From positions 9,984,419-10,048,418 of the forward strand of contig CM034601.1 of NCBI GenBank assembly GCA_020091685.1: a stretch of DNA of 64,000 nucleotides, in the 5' to 3' direction. Source of the stretch: Lutjanus erythropterus (taxonomy: Eukaryota > Chordata > Actinopteri > Lutjaniformes > Lutjanidae). Below are positions 27,749 through 39,675 of this stretch, piece by piece. The notes under the pieces are model-generated. The model saw only the letters and a program-made list of their open reading frames with translations, was not told where the DNA came from and made no database searches. Numbering within the stretch: the first letter of the stretch is position 1; each line of letters begins with the position of its first letter. The position numbers were made by a program, and so were the translations under genes.

Positions 27749-27784
<36 letters not shown>
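27749..27784. repeat. (CA)n microsatellite
   Basis: About 36 bp of AC repeat. Fourth array of the cluster. Confidence 0.95.
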
Positions 27785-27786
<2 letters not shown>

Positions 27787-28160
27787 TATTTAACATTCAG
27801 ACCTTAATAAATAAATAAAAATGTCCCAGTCTGTCTCCCATAGTAACTCAGACCCTTCTGTCTGTGCTTAAAAACACCATGATTTGGTTTATTCCAGGTC
27901 TCTGCGTGGTGTTCAGCTGAGACACACTGACCTGAGGTGAACTCTGACATAACTGTTTTATCATCAGGTGAAGTAAAGTACCTGGAAACTCTATTCTAGA
28001 GAAATTCTGTTTCTCTGAAATGCAATAAAGGGACATGACATGCAATATTGTGAACATTATCCTTGAGCATTGTGCGTATTTTGTCCCAACACTTTTGCCT
28101 GCAAAGTTCTTATCTCATATTTGTGAAGATGTAAGCCACACAGCCAAAGTAAACCTTTAC

Positions 28161-28765
28161 TTAGGGCTGCCAGTCATTAGTTAAAGCCTGTAAAATGCTA
28201 ATGAAACAAAGCGGTAATGATTCTGAATGTGCTGGAACAACCAACAGGAGTCTGAACATTTAGTTAATTTATTTTAACACAATATAATCTCACAAGTCCA
28301 AGTTCATGTTCAAGACACAGGAATAAGTAACTTACACACTTACACAAACTTCTCCAAAACAAATACTTGTGGACTTATCAACATGACTGATGTAAACTTA
28401 CAATTAATTAATTTGCTATTAACCTGCTCGTTCACTGCTTCACGGCAGCTGTCCCTGCCTAAACCTGCCGTGTCTTCATCATTCCCTGTCCTGTACATCC
28501 CTCCGGTTACGTTATTATATTCCCGGTCGTCAAAGTGACCTCCATCATTCGTGAGGCTGTGTCCCAGTCTAATACGACTGCTAACTGAGCAGCTACAGTA
28601 CAGTTAGCAACGGTGCACCGGTGACTTCAGTGTTAGAGGAGAAAAGGTCCGTGTTCCAACAATCCCTTGGGCCTAACGATTTTTCTGTGACTAACTCATA
28701 AGAAAACACAGACGACTGAGACTCACCAACTAACAGTTCAGTCAACTATTGAGGCCAACCCTAGA
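28161..28765. mobile_element. Probable DNA-transposon remnant with GGGCTGCC-type ends
   Basis: Left end TTAGGGCTGCCAGTCATTAG and right end CTATTGAGGCCAACCCTAGA are related as imperfect inverted repeats about 600 bp apart. The inside has no transposase frame. The ends resemble common teleost repeats that begin TAGGGCTGC, so this is a likely non-autonomous copy. Confidence 0.5.
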
Positions 28766-30985
28766 AGAGACACGCTTCGTGGGAATAACACCAGCAGACA
28801 GTGAGGTAGATTAACTGGTGCTCCGTTACATCGTGACACAAACAAGAAGAAGAAAAGGCTACAAAGAGATTACAAAGAAGACATGCAAAGTCATTAAGGA
28901 CCAGTGTCTATCGGAGTGAGAAACTACCTTTTACATGGACTTTAGGATTTATAACTTTGCAGACATTTTACATGCACCAAAAAGTTCACATAGCATACTA
29001 AAGGAAAGGTTTCATCTTCCTGCAGCAGCTGGGTTAAAGTTCAAACTTAGCTCAATCTGAAGGTAGTAGTGGAGTTGTACTATTATTTAGTAAAAAATTA
29101 GTTATAACATAGACTTAGGACAGAACTTAAAATTTAGAAACTTTCCTCACAGGTGTAACAGCAAAGGTCCACAGGATCTGGCTGCATTATGTTCCGGTTG
29201 AACTGCAGGTCAGACACGGCTCTGTCGCGGTTCAGATGTCCACAGGAAACATTTCACACGCGAGTTGTTCGAGCTTAAGTGTTTGCAGCTCATTTAGATG
29301 GTAATTGATGCTTTATGGCTGAGCACGGTTAAAATTACAGTTTTACCCCACGGCATCTTTTGGCTGTCCTGAATAGTGTATATGGAGTAGCTTTAACCCA
29401 CTTTATGCCAGTACAATTTTAAACGTGCATATTTTTCTCCATCCAGCGTCCCAGGCTGTTTTTTCCTCAGTCTACATCTTTTTGTCAGGCTGTGAAGAGC
29501 CTCGCTCTCGTCCAGTATCTGTCAATCATCCTGGTGAGCTGTCATCTCACCTGAGGCTGTTAAACCCGCACAGGTGCTGAGGAGGGAAGACGGAGAGTGT
29601 CTGCTACTTACAAGGTCATTGAGTAATTATTTTGCTATATTAATTTTAGGTGTATGCACATATTTTACTCACAGTTTTCCCAGTTGTTTGCAGAAAGAAA
29701 AATGAAGAGAAAAAAAATGAGAATAAGGCTACAAGTGAAATTTCATTTAAGTTTAAGAAAGATATGGAGAGGAAAATATAAAGATATGAAAAAAGAGGAA
29801 ATGAAGGGAAAAGAAAGGAGAAGAGAGGAGACAACAACTGAAACACTGAAAGAGAGCAAGAAACAGGTGAGTTTACACACAAACACTGTACTATACATAT
29901 AGAGTTCATCTGCAATCTCAATAAAGAAGAATTAAGCATCAGTGCTTATATAAGACGACTCCACAAAACGGGACGATTTATATAACAGGAGGAGAGGAGA
30001 GGAGACAGGAGGGGAGAGGTGAACACTGAGCAGAACTGGGCAGGACTTTGGAATAATTTAGACTGAAGATTTGGAGAGAAAAACCCCTTTCAGCCGAATG
30101 CCTGCTATTGATAACGCATTAAGTAAGTAAGCAAAATTTTAGTTATATAGCAGCTTTCAATATCTAGATTACAAAGTGCTGAGCGAAAGAATAAAGGGTG
30201 AAGAAAAACAAAATAATACAAAAAAATAATTCAGCTGTGACTTAAAACACAACTGACTTAAACATCACAATTTAACAAAGTAGTTCAGCAATATTTCAGT
30301 ACTGTGACAGATGTGTGTGTGCAGCATTTGTGTGTCATCCTGGTAAAATGTGGCCCTGGAGACGCGGGAACTACCACAGACACAGGTCTAAAGGACTTTC
30401 CGAGGTGTTTATAATCTGTCTGTGAGGGGACAGATTTTGTCGACATGCCATCACAAAATTTCACAGAATGAGGGCCGAGTTCGACGATGGGTCAGAACGT
30501 CAACATGTTGCCGGAGTGTCACAGCTGGTGTGATCCAACCATCAGCTGTTTTACCAAATGACTTGAAGTGGACACGAATGACTAAAACTGGGATCCACGA
30601 CTTAAAGGAGCAATATGTATGAACTAATGAATGGAAATAACTTTGCTCAGCTCAAAGTGCTTTACAATTCAGCAGCAAATAAAAACACAACAACAACAAA
30701 ACAAGTTTTTAAAAGTCAAGTACATACACAAGGAGGAAGGTAAAAAAAACCCACACACACAGTTGTTATTTATAGGCTATTTATAAAAGATATAAGTCTA
30801 TAGCTGGTTATAAACCAGAGGTTTTGCACATGCAATATGTAGCCTACTGTCTCCTCTGTCAGGTCTGTTAATAGAGATAATGTCTTGTTTTTGTTAGCCT
30901 TATTTTTCAGTAGAGTTGTGTTTTGTTAATCTCTTTTAAGAGCCTGTGCTGTGACTGCTTGGTCCATGACAGAGACAGAGACAGA

Positions 30986-31024
<39 letters not shown>

Positions 31025-33464
31025 GTAAGGTGAAAACAGTATCAGTCACACACTGTCACAGCCAGTAGTTAAAGGAGAGAAGAGAGGATGAGAAGAAAAT
31101 GAAATTAAGACAAGGACATTTCAAAGAGGAGGAGGAGATGAAAAAGGAAAGGAAAGGAAATATGATGAGAGGAGAACAGACGGACGATAGGAGAACAGAA
31201 AAGGAGAGAAATTAAGAAAAGCAAAAAGGGACATGGAAAAACTTAAAGTTTTATCAATATAAATGCACGAAAAAAAATGTAACTGACTGCAGCTACCTGT
31301 TCATTCACACACACACACTTTGCCAAAACTCTGTCTCCATGACAACAGCTTCTCATTCCCGTACTCATGTTGATTTATCGCTCAGAGACACTTCAGACTT
31401 ATTTTGCAATCAATAAACTAAAGTTAAACTGGTCCAAAGATTCAGTGTGTAGGACTTAATGGTGAGTTTGCCAACTGGCTACTAAACTCATTTGTTTTTT
31501 CTGTTTATTTTGCGATAATGAACCAGTCACAAGAAAAAGTACTGAAAAGTACTGAAAAGTTGAAGATTTAAATCACTGAAACCCCTCAGTCAAGATTCTT
31601 CTCTTTTTTTCCCCTTTGTCAGTCAGTGTGCTTTACAACGTACAAGGAGAACATTTTGATGAGGAATTTTAAGTAAGGGGAATCATGGTTTTATATTAGC
31701 TGGTGCATTTAATTAAAAAGCCTTGTGACTGCATGTGCTGCTGGTTAACCGATAAGAGAAAGTGAAACGAGTAGTTGGTAAACAAGTTTTATCTCTTGCT
31801 TTTTAACTGACAGGCTGTAAACTTTACAGACTGAGTCCAAAAAAAGGGCAAACAACTGAAAGATCCACAAGAAAACACAAGGAGACTCGACGTTCAGACG
31901 AGTAGAGAACTAAAGAGGGACCAGTCACAGGACTAAATACACATGGAGGTTTGATGAGGGGCAGGTGGAAACAATCAGAATCCAAAAGAGCGGGAAAACA
32001 GACAAAGACAGGAAGTGAAGCCAGAAACAAGAGGGAAGACAACTACAAAATAAAACAAAAGCCCAGACTATACTGTTATAACATACTGATGTAGGCTAGA
32101 ATTTAGTTTGGCTTTTCTCAGATGGTAATGTTGTAATATTACTTTTTTCATAACCAGTTACCTTTAAAGGTAACGTTACCCAGCACTGCTCATTAATCAA
32201 CAAACAAGATGTAATTAAAACAGATGTAATTCAGACAGCTTCAGAGTTGTTTGAGGGTGTTTTTTCAGTCTTTTGATAGCGCTAGGCTAGCAGTTTCCCC
32301 CTCCTTCCAGTCATTATGCTAAGCTAGGCTAAACACATCGTTCTGCCACGCACAGAGGTAAAACCGACCCTCTCATCTGGCTTTTAAGCACACAGAGCTA
32401 ACAAGCAGATTTCACAAAATGTTGCACTGTGCCTTTAACACTATGAGCCCCAGATGAAAGATTTCTTTCTTGTTGTTTTTGCCTGCAGTTCAGTTTCAAT
32501 GACGACAACAAAGCCGATGAATTTAGATTACGACGGAAAAAAACATCAGCCAACTAGCCATAACCACAGTAACTAGCAGCCTGAGGACACTAAAATACAG
32601 CTTTAATGAGCTGGACCGTCAGATGAAAAACATTCGACTCAGCTGTCTTTTTCTTTCTTTCTTTCTTTGAACGGTTCGTCTCTGAGAAATGATCCTCTGA
32701 TCATTTGTCGGGATAATGTGACAGAGTCTGACTCCTGACCTCCTTACAGGCTGCTCACCATGTTGGTGATGGAGGAAATGAAGCCGTCTCTGCTCTTACA
32801 CTCCTTTCATGTCAGTACAGATATTAGAAAGCCTTTTCTCAGCAGACCAGTGTGAGTCGGTCTCCTGTGAGTTCACTGCAGAGGTCGTCTGTGTTTTTAA
32901 TCTGTCGTGACTGTTAGTAGTCTGTAGTGCTGTACTGCACTGTGAAGAATTTTAATATACTTACTATTTCCACTTTATATATCTGCTCTACTTACTTTTA
33001 CAGGAAAATACTGTACTTTTTACTCCACTACATTAATCTGACATCTGGATATAATTATCTTACAAATTATAATGCATCAGTGTATATATATTAACTATGT
33101 ATATTGTATATAATATTTGGGACAGCCAAAAGAATGAATCAACAGAAAAGTAATCAAAGTATTTTGATATTATATTTAATGATGGATTAATTAATTAAAA
33201 CAGTCTCTGCTTCTCAAATGAGGATCTGTACATTTCTTTATTGTTCAAAATGCTTATAAGGTTTCCTTTTAAGAGTGAGAAGATCAATATCATTCTCATG
33301 TCTGTGCCAGAGATCACTCAGCTGTGTCCTGTCCTCCGAAGGACAATAGAAAACGTGCTTAGGATGAACAGACATCTGCCCTGGGATGCCCCAGAGACAG
33401 TTTTTTTTTTTGCCTATGTAGCCTGTAACTATTGGTTAGAAAATAAACTGAACAGAGCATAGAA
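28766..33464. other. Non-coding stretch
   Basis: Contains purine-rich tracts (29690-29870, 29990-30040), a (CA)n at 30986-31022, a repeat at about 31860-32060 related inversely to that at 23.4-23.6 kb, and AAGTAAAAGTACT-type repeat sequence at about 32930-33120. An exon-like segment at 29694-29868 (TTTGCAG before, GTGAGT after) is low-complexity and lacks a convincing frame. Confidence 0.4.
30986..31022. repeat. (CA)n microsatellite
   Basis: About 37 bp of CA repeats preceded by (GAGACA)n. Confidence 0.95.
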
Positions 33465-34046
33465 GGAGTGCAGAACTAATAGAGCTTACAGCTAACAGAG
33501 CTAATAGAGCTTACAGCTAATGAAGCTAAAGAATCTAATAGAGAGTGCACTTAACAGAGCTAACAGATTTTGCTGCTAATACAGCTAACAGATGTTACAG
33601 CTAATAGAGCAAATACAGATTACAGCTAACAAAGCTAGTAGAGCTCACAGCTAACAGAGCTAGTAGAGCATACAGCTAATGAAGCTAGTAAGGCTCACAG
33701 CTAATGGAGCTAATAGAGCTTGCCGCTAACAAAGACAACAGAGCTAAGAGAGCTTACAGCTAATGGAGCTAATAGAGCTAAGAGCTAACAAAGCAAGTAG
33801 AACTTATAGCTAATGGGGCTAATAAGCTTGCTGTTAGCAAAGATAATGGTGCTAACAGAGCTTACAGCTAATGGAGCTAATAGAGCGAACAGCTAACGGA
33901 ACTGATATAGATTACAGCTAATGAAGTTAATAGAGCAAACAGCTAATAGAGCTAGCACCTAAGAGAGCTAATACAGCTTACAGCTAACAGACCTAATAGA
34001 ACTTACAGCTAATGGAGCTAATGGAGCAAACAGCTAACAGAATGTA
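33465..34046. repeat. Minisatellite of GCTAA-rich units
   Basis: About 580 bp of degenerate tandem units built from GAGCTAATAGAG and CTTACAGCTAAT-type pieces with a period of roughly 24 bp, for example repeated ACAGCTAATGGAGCTAATAG. The units diverge internally and no spacer/repeat alternation of a CRISPR kind exists. There is no open reading frame. Confidence 0.9.
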
Positions 34047-34627
34047 GCACACAGCAGGACGTAGAGTTTCTGTTCAGAGGAACATTAAACAGTGAACTGC
34101 AGTTTAATCCTATTTGTTATCTCCTAAATGCTGTGTTGTTTTTGCAAGGATTCCTTTAACCACACGTATTTTCTCCTCCACAAGAGTCGTGAATTTCAGG
34201 AGGAGGACAAAGAGGACAAAGTGAAAATGATGAATGAAAGCTCTGACAGCGTTTTAGAAGCAAATTCAGGAGGCTCGTCTTGCTTTTGATTGGCTGTTGC
34301 TGTAAACTGGGATGAGGGAAAGAAGCACATGTTGCCTTTCGTTCACATCTTGAGATAATTCTCAGGATTTGCGTCTGCAAATGTGAGTGAAATGCAAACA
34401 TGGTGGTGTGAATCCCTAAATCCCCTGAGCTCCACATGCAGGTAGCGGTGAGGCAGAGTGCAATGTGTGAATAAAGTTTTTTTCTTTTTTTAGTATTTGG
34501 ATGTGCTGCAGTGACAGACATTGGTCCCACTGGATTATGTCAGAGCTCTGCGGTGAGTCTGGAGAGTCTCTGAGCAGATTATGAATCAGGGTGAAAATGA
34601 GTGGGAGAGCAGCTGGAGAGGTGATGA

Positions 34628-34693
<66 letters not shown>

Positions 34694-35449
34694 ATATGTC
34701 AGTGCAGATGAGGCACCCTGGGGACTGAGAGTGTCGCTGCCTGGGGAGTTGAGTTTTCTGTGTCTCAGTTTGTACTGTACATCAGATATTTATCTGCACT
34801 GATATCACCGACACACACACAAACACACCCATGTAATGTAGTCATCAGGTGCGGTCACACAGGTGAGCTGAGGACAACCAGAACTTCTCCACAATTTAGT
34901 TTTCTCTGTGACAGTAAAGTCAGGTGTGAAAAACCAAAAGTTTTACTTGACGCATTGCACTATCCTTGACCTATAGAAGAGTATCTGGCTCAGAAATGAT
35001 AAAAAGTCATTTTGCAGGTATTTTTTTAATGGTATTTTAGCCTTTGTAATTTACTGGAAAAGTACTTTAAATAATGCTGATGTCTCCCGCACTCCAGGTT
35101 GTACACTAAATGTGTGTCCAATGAAATGCTTTCTCACTTATGACGATGGCAGAGAACCACAGAACTTTATAACCTTATTCACTGATTAAGGTGAAGCAGG
35201 ATCATATTTTATAGAGAAATTATTGTCTGGTTTTCTCAGCTTTTCTGTCATTTATTTAATAATTTTGATTTACCTGTTGCTGAGGTTGCTAACTGTGACT
35301 GCTAGCTTGCCGTTAGCAGGAAACAGAACCAGACTCAGCAGCCTCCCGGTGAACACGACCGATCCTGAGACAAACACTCTCTGAGACCAGCAGGGAATAC
35401 AGTACAGACACTGTTTATGGAGTTTCCTGATGGAAGGATAGCTTTACGG
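34047..35449. other. Non-coding, with a long (GT)n tract
   Basis: No supported exon. The 124-aa minus-strand frame at 34156-34530 lacks recognisable features. A 64-bp (GT)n tract at 34629-34692 is the main structure. Confidence 0.4.
34629..34692. repeat. (GT)n microsatellite
   Basis: About 64 bp of uninterrupted GT dinucleotides, the longest pure tract in the window. Confidence 0.98.
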
Positions 35450-36501
35450 CCTGTGTCCACATAGCTTTTTTATTTCTGAGCGCCAGCGTCTTTTTTCAGT
35501 TGTTCCGAATGAGGTGAGAGCATCTGCAGCCACATGCAGCTGCTTAGAAAATGCACAGCACCCAGCCTTTTTTCCCCTCTGGTGCGACTCCTTTTTTGTG
35601 CAGCCACACTGAACATTTCAAATTGGGCCATCCCTTCCAATCCACCAGTCTGGAAATGTTTGATTTGGGAACCCACAAACATGCAGTCCCCAGTGTGGTG
35701 GTGCACCATCTCGCTGGAAAATGATGCACATGATCCCACACCACATATTCACCTTTGAACTATCTTGGTGAAGTTCCCTAGTCACATGGGGGTGTTCTGA
35801 TCCCCAGATTCTCACATTGCGTGTGTCCAGTTTCCCTGAAACATGAAAGGTGACCTCATCACTAAAACAAACTCGGGTGAGGAACGTTGCATCCTCAGAA
35901 ATTCTTTCCAGCATGTTAACTGCAAACTCTTTTCGTCTTGGTTTATCATTTGGCTCAAGTGCCTGTAAGAGTTTCACTTTGTAAGCATACAATCGCAAGT
36001 TCTTGTGTAGGACTTTGTGCACGGTTGAACGTGGTAGCTGTAACTGTCTGGCAGCAGTACGGATGGACATTGTAGGAGAATGATCAAAGGCTCATCTTAC
36101 ACGATCCATGTTTTCCTCAGATGTTCTTGGTCGTCCATTCCTCCCTTTATCCAACACTGTCCCCGTCTCCATAAATTTCTTGTGCCATACACAAATTGAC
36201 GGACGGGACGGTGAATGTCTTCCATACTTAATCCTGTAGTTTCGCTAAGACTGCATACCTGATTTTGTTTCAGTAAACCACCATACACATTGTGCCTTTT
36301 CTTGAGGAGTAGCCTTTTTTTTTAGGAGTTTATTTAACAGAACCTATTTCATCAACAGGGTACCTGAAATGCACAAATGCAATGTGATTAAAAACTCTGA
36401 TAACCACCGAGTACACAGAACAAATCTGATTAACATATCTCATCAATCGCTTTTGTAATAATTTTTTTAAATTGTAAAGAGACTTTGTGGACACCCTGTA
36501 T
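35450..36501 (-). pseudogene. Tc1/mariner-superfamily transposon, broken and internally deleted
   Basis: On the minus strand the right end reads TATACAGGGTGTCCACAAAG, a terminal-repeat-like end next to a TA. Inside it, a helix-turn-helix-type region (about 36288-36097) is separated by a stop and a frame change from a long frame (36070-35618). That frame carries STVHKVLHKN, a catalytic-block match FSDEVTFHVSGKL and FQRDGAPPH. Between MWCGIMC and the FQRDGAPPH block, roughly 45 residues expected in the family are missing. The C-terminal catalytic part is also lost. The left end merges into sequence with GCGCCAGCGTCTTTTTT that looks like another element. It is not functional. Confidence 0.85.
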
Positions 36502-38620
36502 ATTAGATGAAGACTCGTCACCCTGGTAACCAGGAAAATGGAGGAGTGTTTACCATTCTGTGTTCATTAGAGATCAGAGATCTCTCCTGTTTGCAATCTG
36601 AGATAGATGCTCAATTTTACTTTCATGTTCACTTTCAGCTGATAGGAGTCACGTTACACAGGCCAATAATTGTTGCTAAAGCAACGTAGCTTATCACCAA
36701 CTTCCTTTAGCTTAGTTAGCTGTGACTCAGCCATAGGGTGCCAGGGGCTAAACCTGGCAAGAAAACCACCTCAGTCCCGTAGCATTTTCCCGGTCATCAA
36801 ACTGGCCTCTGTTAGTCACTGGGAGCCCTCAGTGTGGAAAGAATTAGCTATTGGACCGTTCTCCTACATCACTGGACTGCTTTAGCTACACGATGAGGGG
36901 TGAAATGTATATGCTGCACTACTGGCTACAGTAAACAATAATCAATGTCAGCAACAAGGCCCTCCTTTGCTGCCTGGTTTTACAGGAAGATTTTAAGCAA
37001 TAAGGAAATTTAAATAAAAGTATTTTTTCCATAGTGTAGAAATACAGTTAGTTGTGTTCAAAATGTTAAAGGTACAAGGTTATCAGCATCAAAACATACC
37101 AAAAGTAACAAAAATAAAGTACTTTTATGTAGTAGAAGCATCCGCTGTTCATTAGCATGCCAGTCAAGGTTATTTTATGCATTGGAAGGGGAATTATTCC
37201 TTATTTTTTTATTGCATTATTGCGTTCCATCTTCCCAACATCAAAAGCAATTCCAACTTAAATGGACAGGACAAGAGGACATAGAAAAGATGATGCATTT
37301 GTGCACAAATCAATGCACGTCACACACAACAGACAAAAAGACAAAAGAGACAAGAGACGGAGATTCAACGCCGGAGAAAAGATGCAATGTTGATACTTTG
37401 AGAACATTTTCACTTTTACTCAAGTAAAGAAGTTGAATCAGTGTTCATACTTTTACCAGAGAGTAATTTATTTAGATATTTCAATCTAAAGACACAGCAC
37501 AAGTCACTCTTCTTTCTTTATACTTTCTTCACAAAGGATCAGCCAGTAACTCTTCTGGTTGCAGAAACTTGTGACATTTCAGTGCTGCTTCCCAGTGATG
37601 TCATACCCATGAATCTCTTCTTGTCAGCCACTATTTTCATTCTTTATTTTTAGGTCTTTCTGGTGGAGTGGAGGCAGGTAACAGAGGGTGACAGCAGGAA
37701 ACGAAACACGAAGAAGTGCAGCAGGTGGCATAATGTGATTATTAATTTAAAATGTTACATCTTTGCTGGTTTATGTTTTTTTAATTCAGGATTTTTAAAT
37801 GTGCAAATTCAAAAATAAATGTTTAGTTTTAAAGAGTAAAATAAAAGACTCAGTCTGGCTGCTCATCTTCGTTATTGGTTTCTGTCTCGCTGCAGTTCAT
37901 TTCCATTTCTTTCTGCCAAGGTTTGTCACTTCTATGTGCGTGTGTGTTAAACAAGTGTGTGAAGAGGGATAACAAGGGCAGCACTCTGCCAGTCTGAGTG
38001 GGCTGACTCATCGTGAGTGGGGAGCCAGAGAGAGGCAGGTATTTACTGTGATTCGGCCTCCTCTTTAATATGTGCCTCTGTGTTTGGAGGCTCTGCTGAA
38101 GTTGCCTACAAAAGAGACTGAATTAAAGAATGGATGGATGGAGGGAAAGAAAGGAAGGAAAACAGGAAAAACAAACTCCTTCAAGGCTCGTAATAAACTG
38201 TTAGCAAACACAAGATCCATCACCGAGAAACAAACTGTATTACGACTGGGAACACTGGCAGCATCACCAGACGCAGACTGAGAGGAGGTGAAATTCAATA
38301 AGCCAAAAACAATAAAAAAATATATAATAATAACTTCCCAAAAAAGTGACTGTCACAAGATAACTTATGAGAGGTGTGGAAGAAGTATTTAGATTCTTCA
38401 TTTACTTAAAAGTAACAATACAATGATGTAAAAATAATCAATTACAAGTAAAAGTCCTGCACTGAAAACCCTACTTAAGTCAAAGTTCAGAAATATTATC
38501 AGCAAAACGTATTTAAAGTGTCAAATGTAAAAGTACACATTCTGTAGCAAAATGCCCTCTTTGACTGACCTCCAGGTATGTGAAGCTAAAGTATTAGCAG
38601 GTTTCAGCTTTGTGTAGTTA

Positions 38621-38735
38621 AAGTATCAGAAGTAAAAGTACACAAATATTATCAGCATCATGTAAAGTATCAGAAGTAAAAGTACACAAATATTATCAGC
38701 ATCATGTAAAGTATCAGTAGTAAAAGTACTCAAGT
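38621..38735. repeat. 44-bp tandem repeat, about 2.6 copies
   Basis: AAGTATCAGAAGTAAAAGTA begins at 38621 and again at 38665. The unit also contains CACAAATATTATCAGCATCA and TGTA, and a third partial copy starts at 38709. It is part of a longer dispersed repeat. Confidence 0.92.
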
Positions 38736-39560
38736 ATTCTCAGCTTTGTCTAGCTAAAGTTCAGGTTGTGCAGTACAACATCTCCTACTGTGAATGATTT
38801 TATGCTACAGTTACTGACCAAGTAACTTGATTGGACAGGAGGTATTCCATGAGTTGGAGAGACTAAACTGACTTGCCCTTACGCTGCCTCTGATTGGCTA
38901 TACCCTTCAGGGTGTTCGCTAAACACTAACGTTCCCCTAGCTAATGCTAACCGGCACTTCGAACTGCTCAGGACCGGACCATAACCCCAACCAGCCCCAA
39001 CTGGCTGTTTTATGGATCCATCCAGACAGTTAAAGGAGAGCTCTACTGCAGTAATGTGCAGACTTGCAAAAAGAAGCTAGCAAGCTAATGTTTGTGTGCA
39101 GGAAAATGGTTGTTGTTGCTTGGCAACATTCCATTCTCAGTCCAGTTGCAGAATTACTTGTGTGGGCTGAGCCAAATAAATGAGTAAATAAACAAAGAAA
39201 TTATAATCTCTTGTCAGTTATTACTCTGCTCCACTTCCTGCCATTGTACAAAACTGGAGCCAAAATATGCCTGATATCAGCGCTGCCATCTTGTGCTGAT
39301 AACTCAGTTTGCTTTGGAGTTCCCACTCACACATCCAGCTGGCGTTCACTGCATGAAACCCTGTTTTTCTATCACCAAATAACTATTGATCAGAAAAATT
39401 AACACTTGAACAAACATCAGCATGATAAGAACTATTTAAAATTACAGAAACCATGTTTGGGGAAAAAAGTTTTCACTTTCAGGCAGGTCTGATGTTGTCC
39501 ATTTCTCTATACACTATGCTTAATACTATTAACTAATACATAAAATAGTTGTACAAAAGC

Positions 39561-39675
39561 AATATCACATTCGAGGTTGGTGCGATTGTACTGAATATCA
39601 GCACAGTTATTATCTACAACTGAATCAAAGCTGTGCTGATATTCAGTACAACAGCATGCCCTTTAGTGTGATATT
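39561..39675. repeat. Palindromic MITE (21-bp perfect inverted arms)
   Basis: The arms at 39586-39606 and 39631-39651 (TTGTACTGAATATCAGCACA G and its complement) are a perfect 21-bp inverted repeat around a 24-nt loop. Outer 9-bp inverted repeats AATATCACA (39561-39569) and TGTGATATT (39667-39675) suggest the ends of a small foldback element. Confidence 0.85.

Larger units (their letters stand above)
16424..28160. other. Non-coding stretch dominated by simple and dispersed repeats
   Basis: Holds (TCCA/CATC)-type degenerate arrays (17320-17560, 18310-18530), a (CA)n at 20622-20662, pyrimidine-rich tracts (20755-20900, 24405-24640) and a G-run at about 24331-24341. A GCTAGC-rich repeat lies at 21900-22060 and a CTTCCTGTCTTTGTCTG...-type repeat at about 23405-23640, with a related inverted copy at about 31860-32060. 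A (GT)n tract is at 24732-24749. The 23531-24010 and 20755-21072 open frames are simple-sequence or non-conserved-looking. I see no supported gene. Confidence 0.45.

Noticed and set aside
27343-27807. Long Cys/Val and His/Thr frames
   Set aside because: They are translations of GT and CA microsatellites.
29694-29868. Exon-like purine-rich segment between TTTGCAG and GTGAGT
   Set aside because: All three frames hit early stops or low-complexity Lys/Glu/Arg runs; it is likely simple sequence.
32463-32560. Good polypyrimidine/CAG acceptor followed by ATGACGACAACAAAGCC
   Set aside because: The frame stops after about 20 codons with no donor, and no partner exon was found.
33465-34046. Possible CRISPR-like array
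   Set aside because: Units are contiguous and degenerate with no conserved repeat/spacer alternation, and the DNA is vertebrate.
34156-34530. A 124-aa minus-strand frame
   Set aside because: No recognisable family, no splice or promoter context, and no sign of coding constraint.
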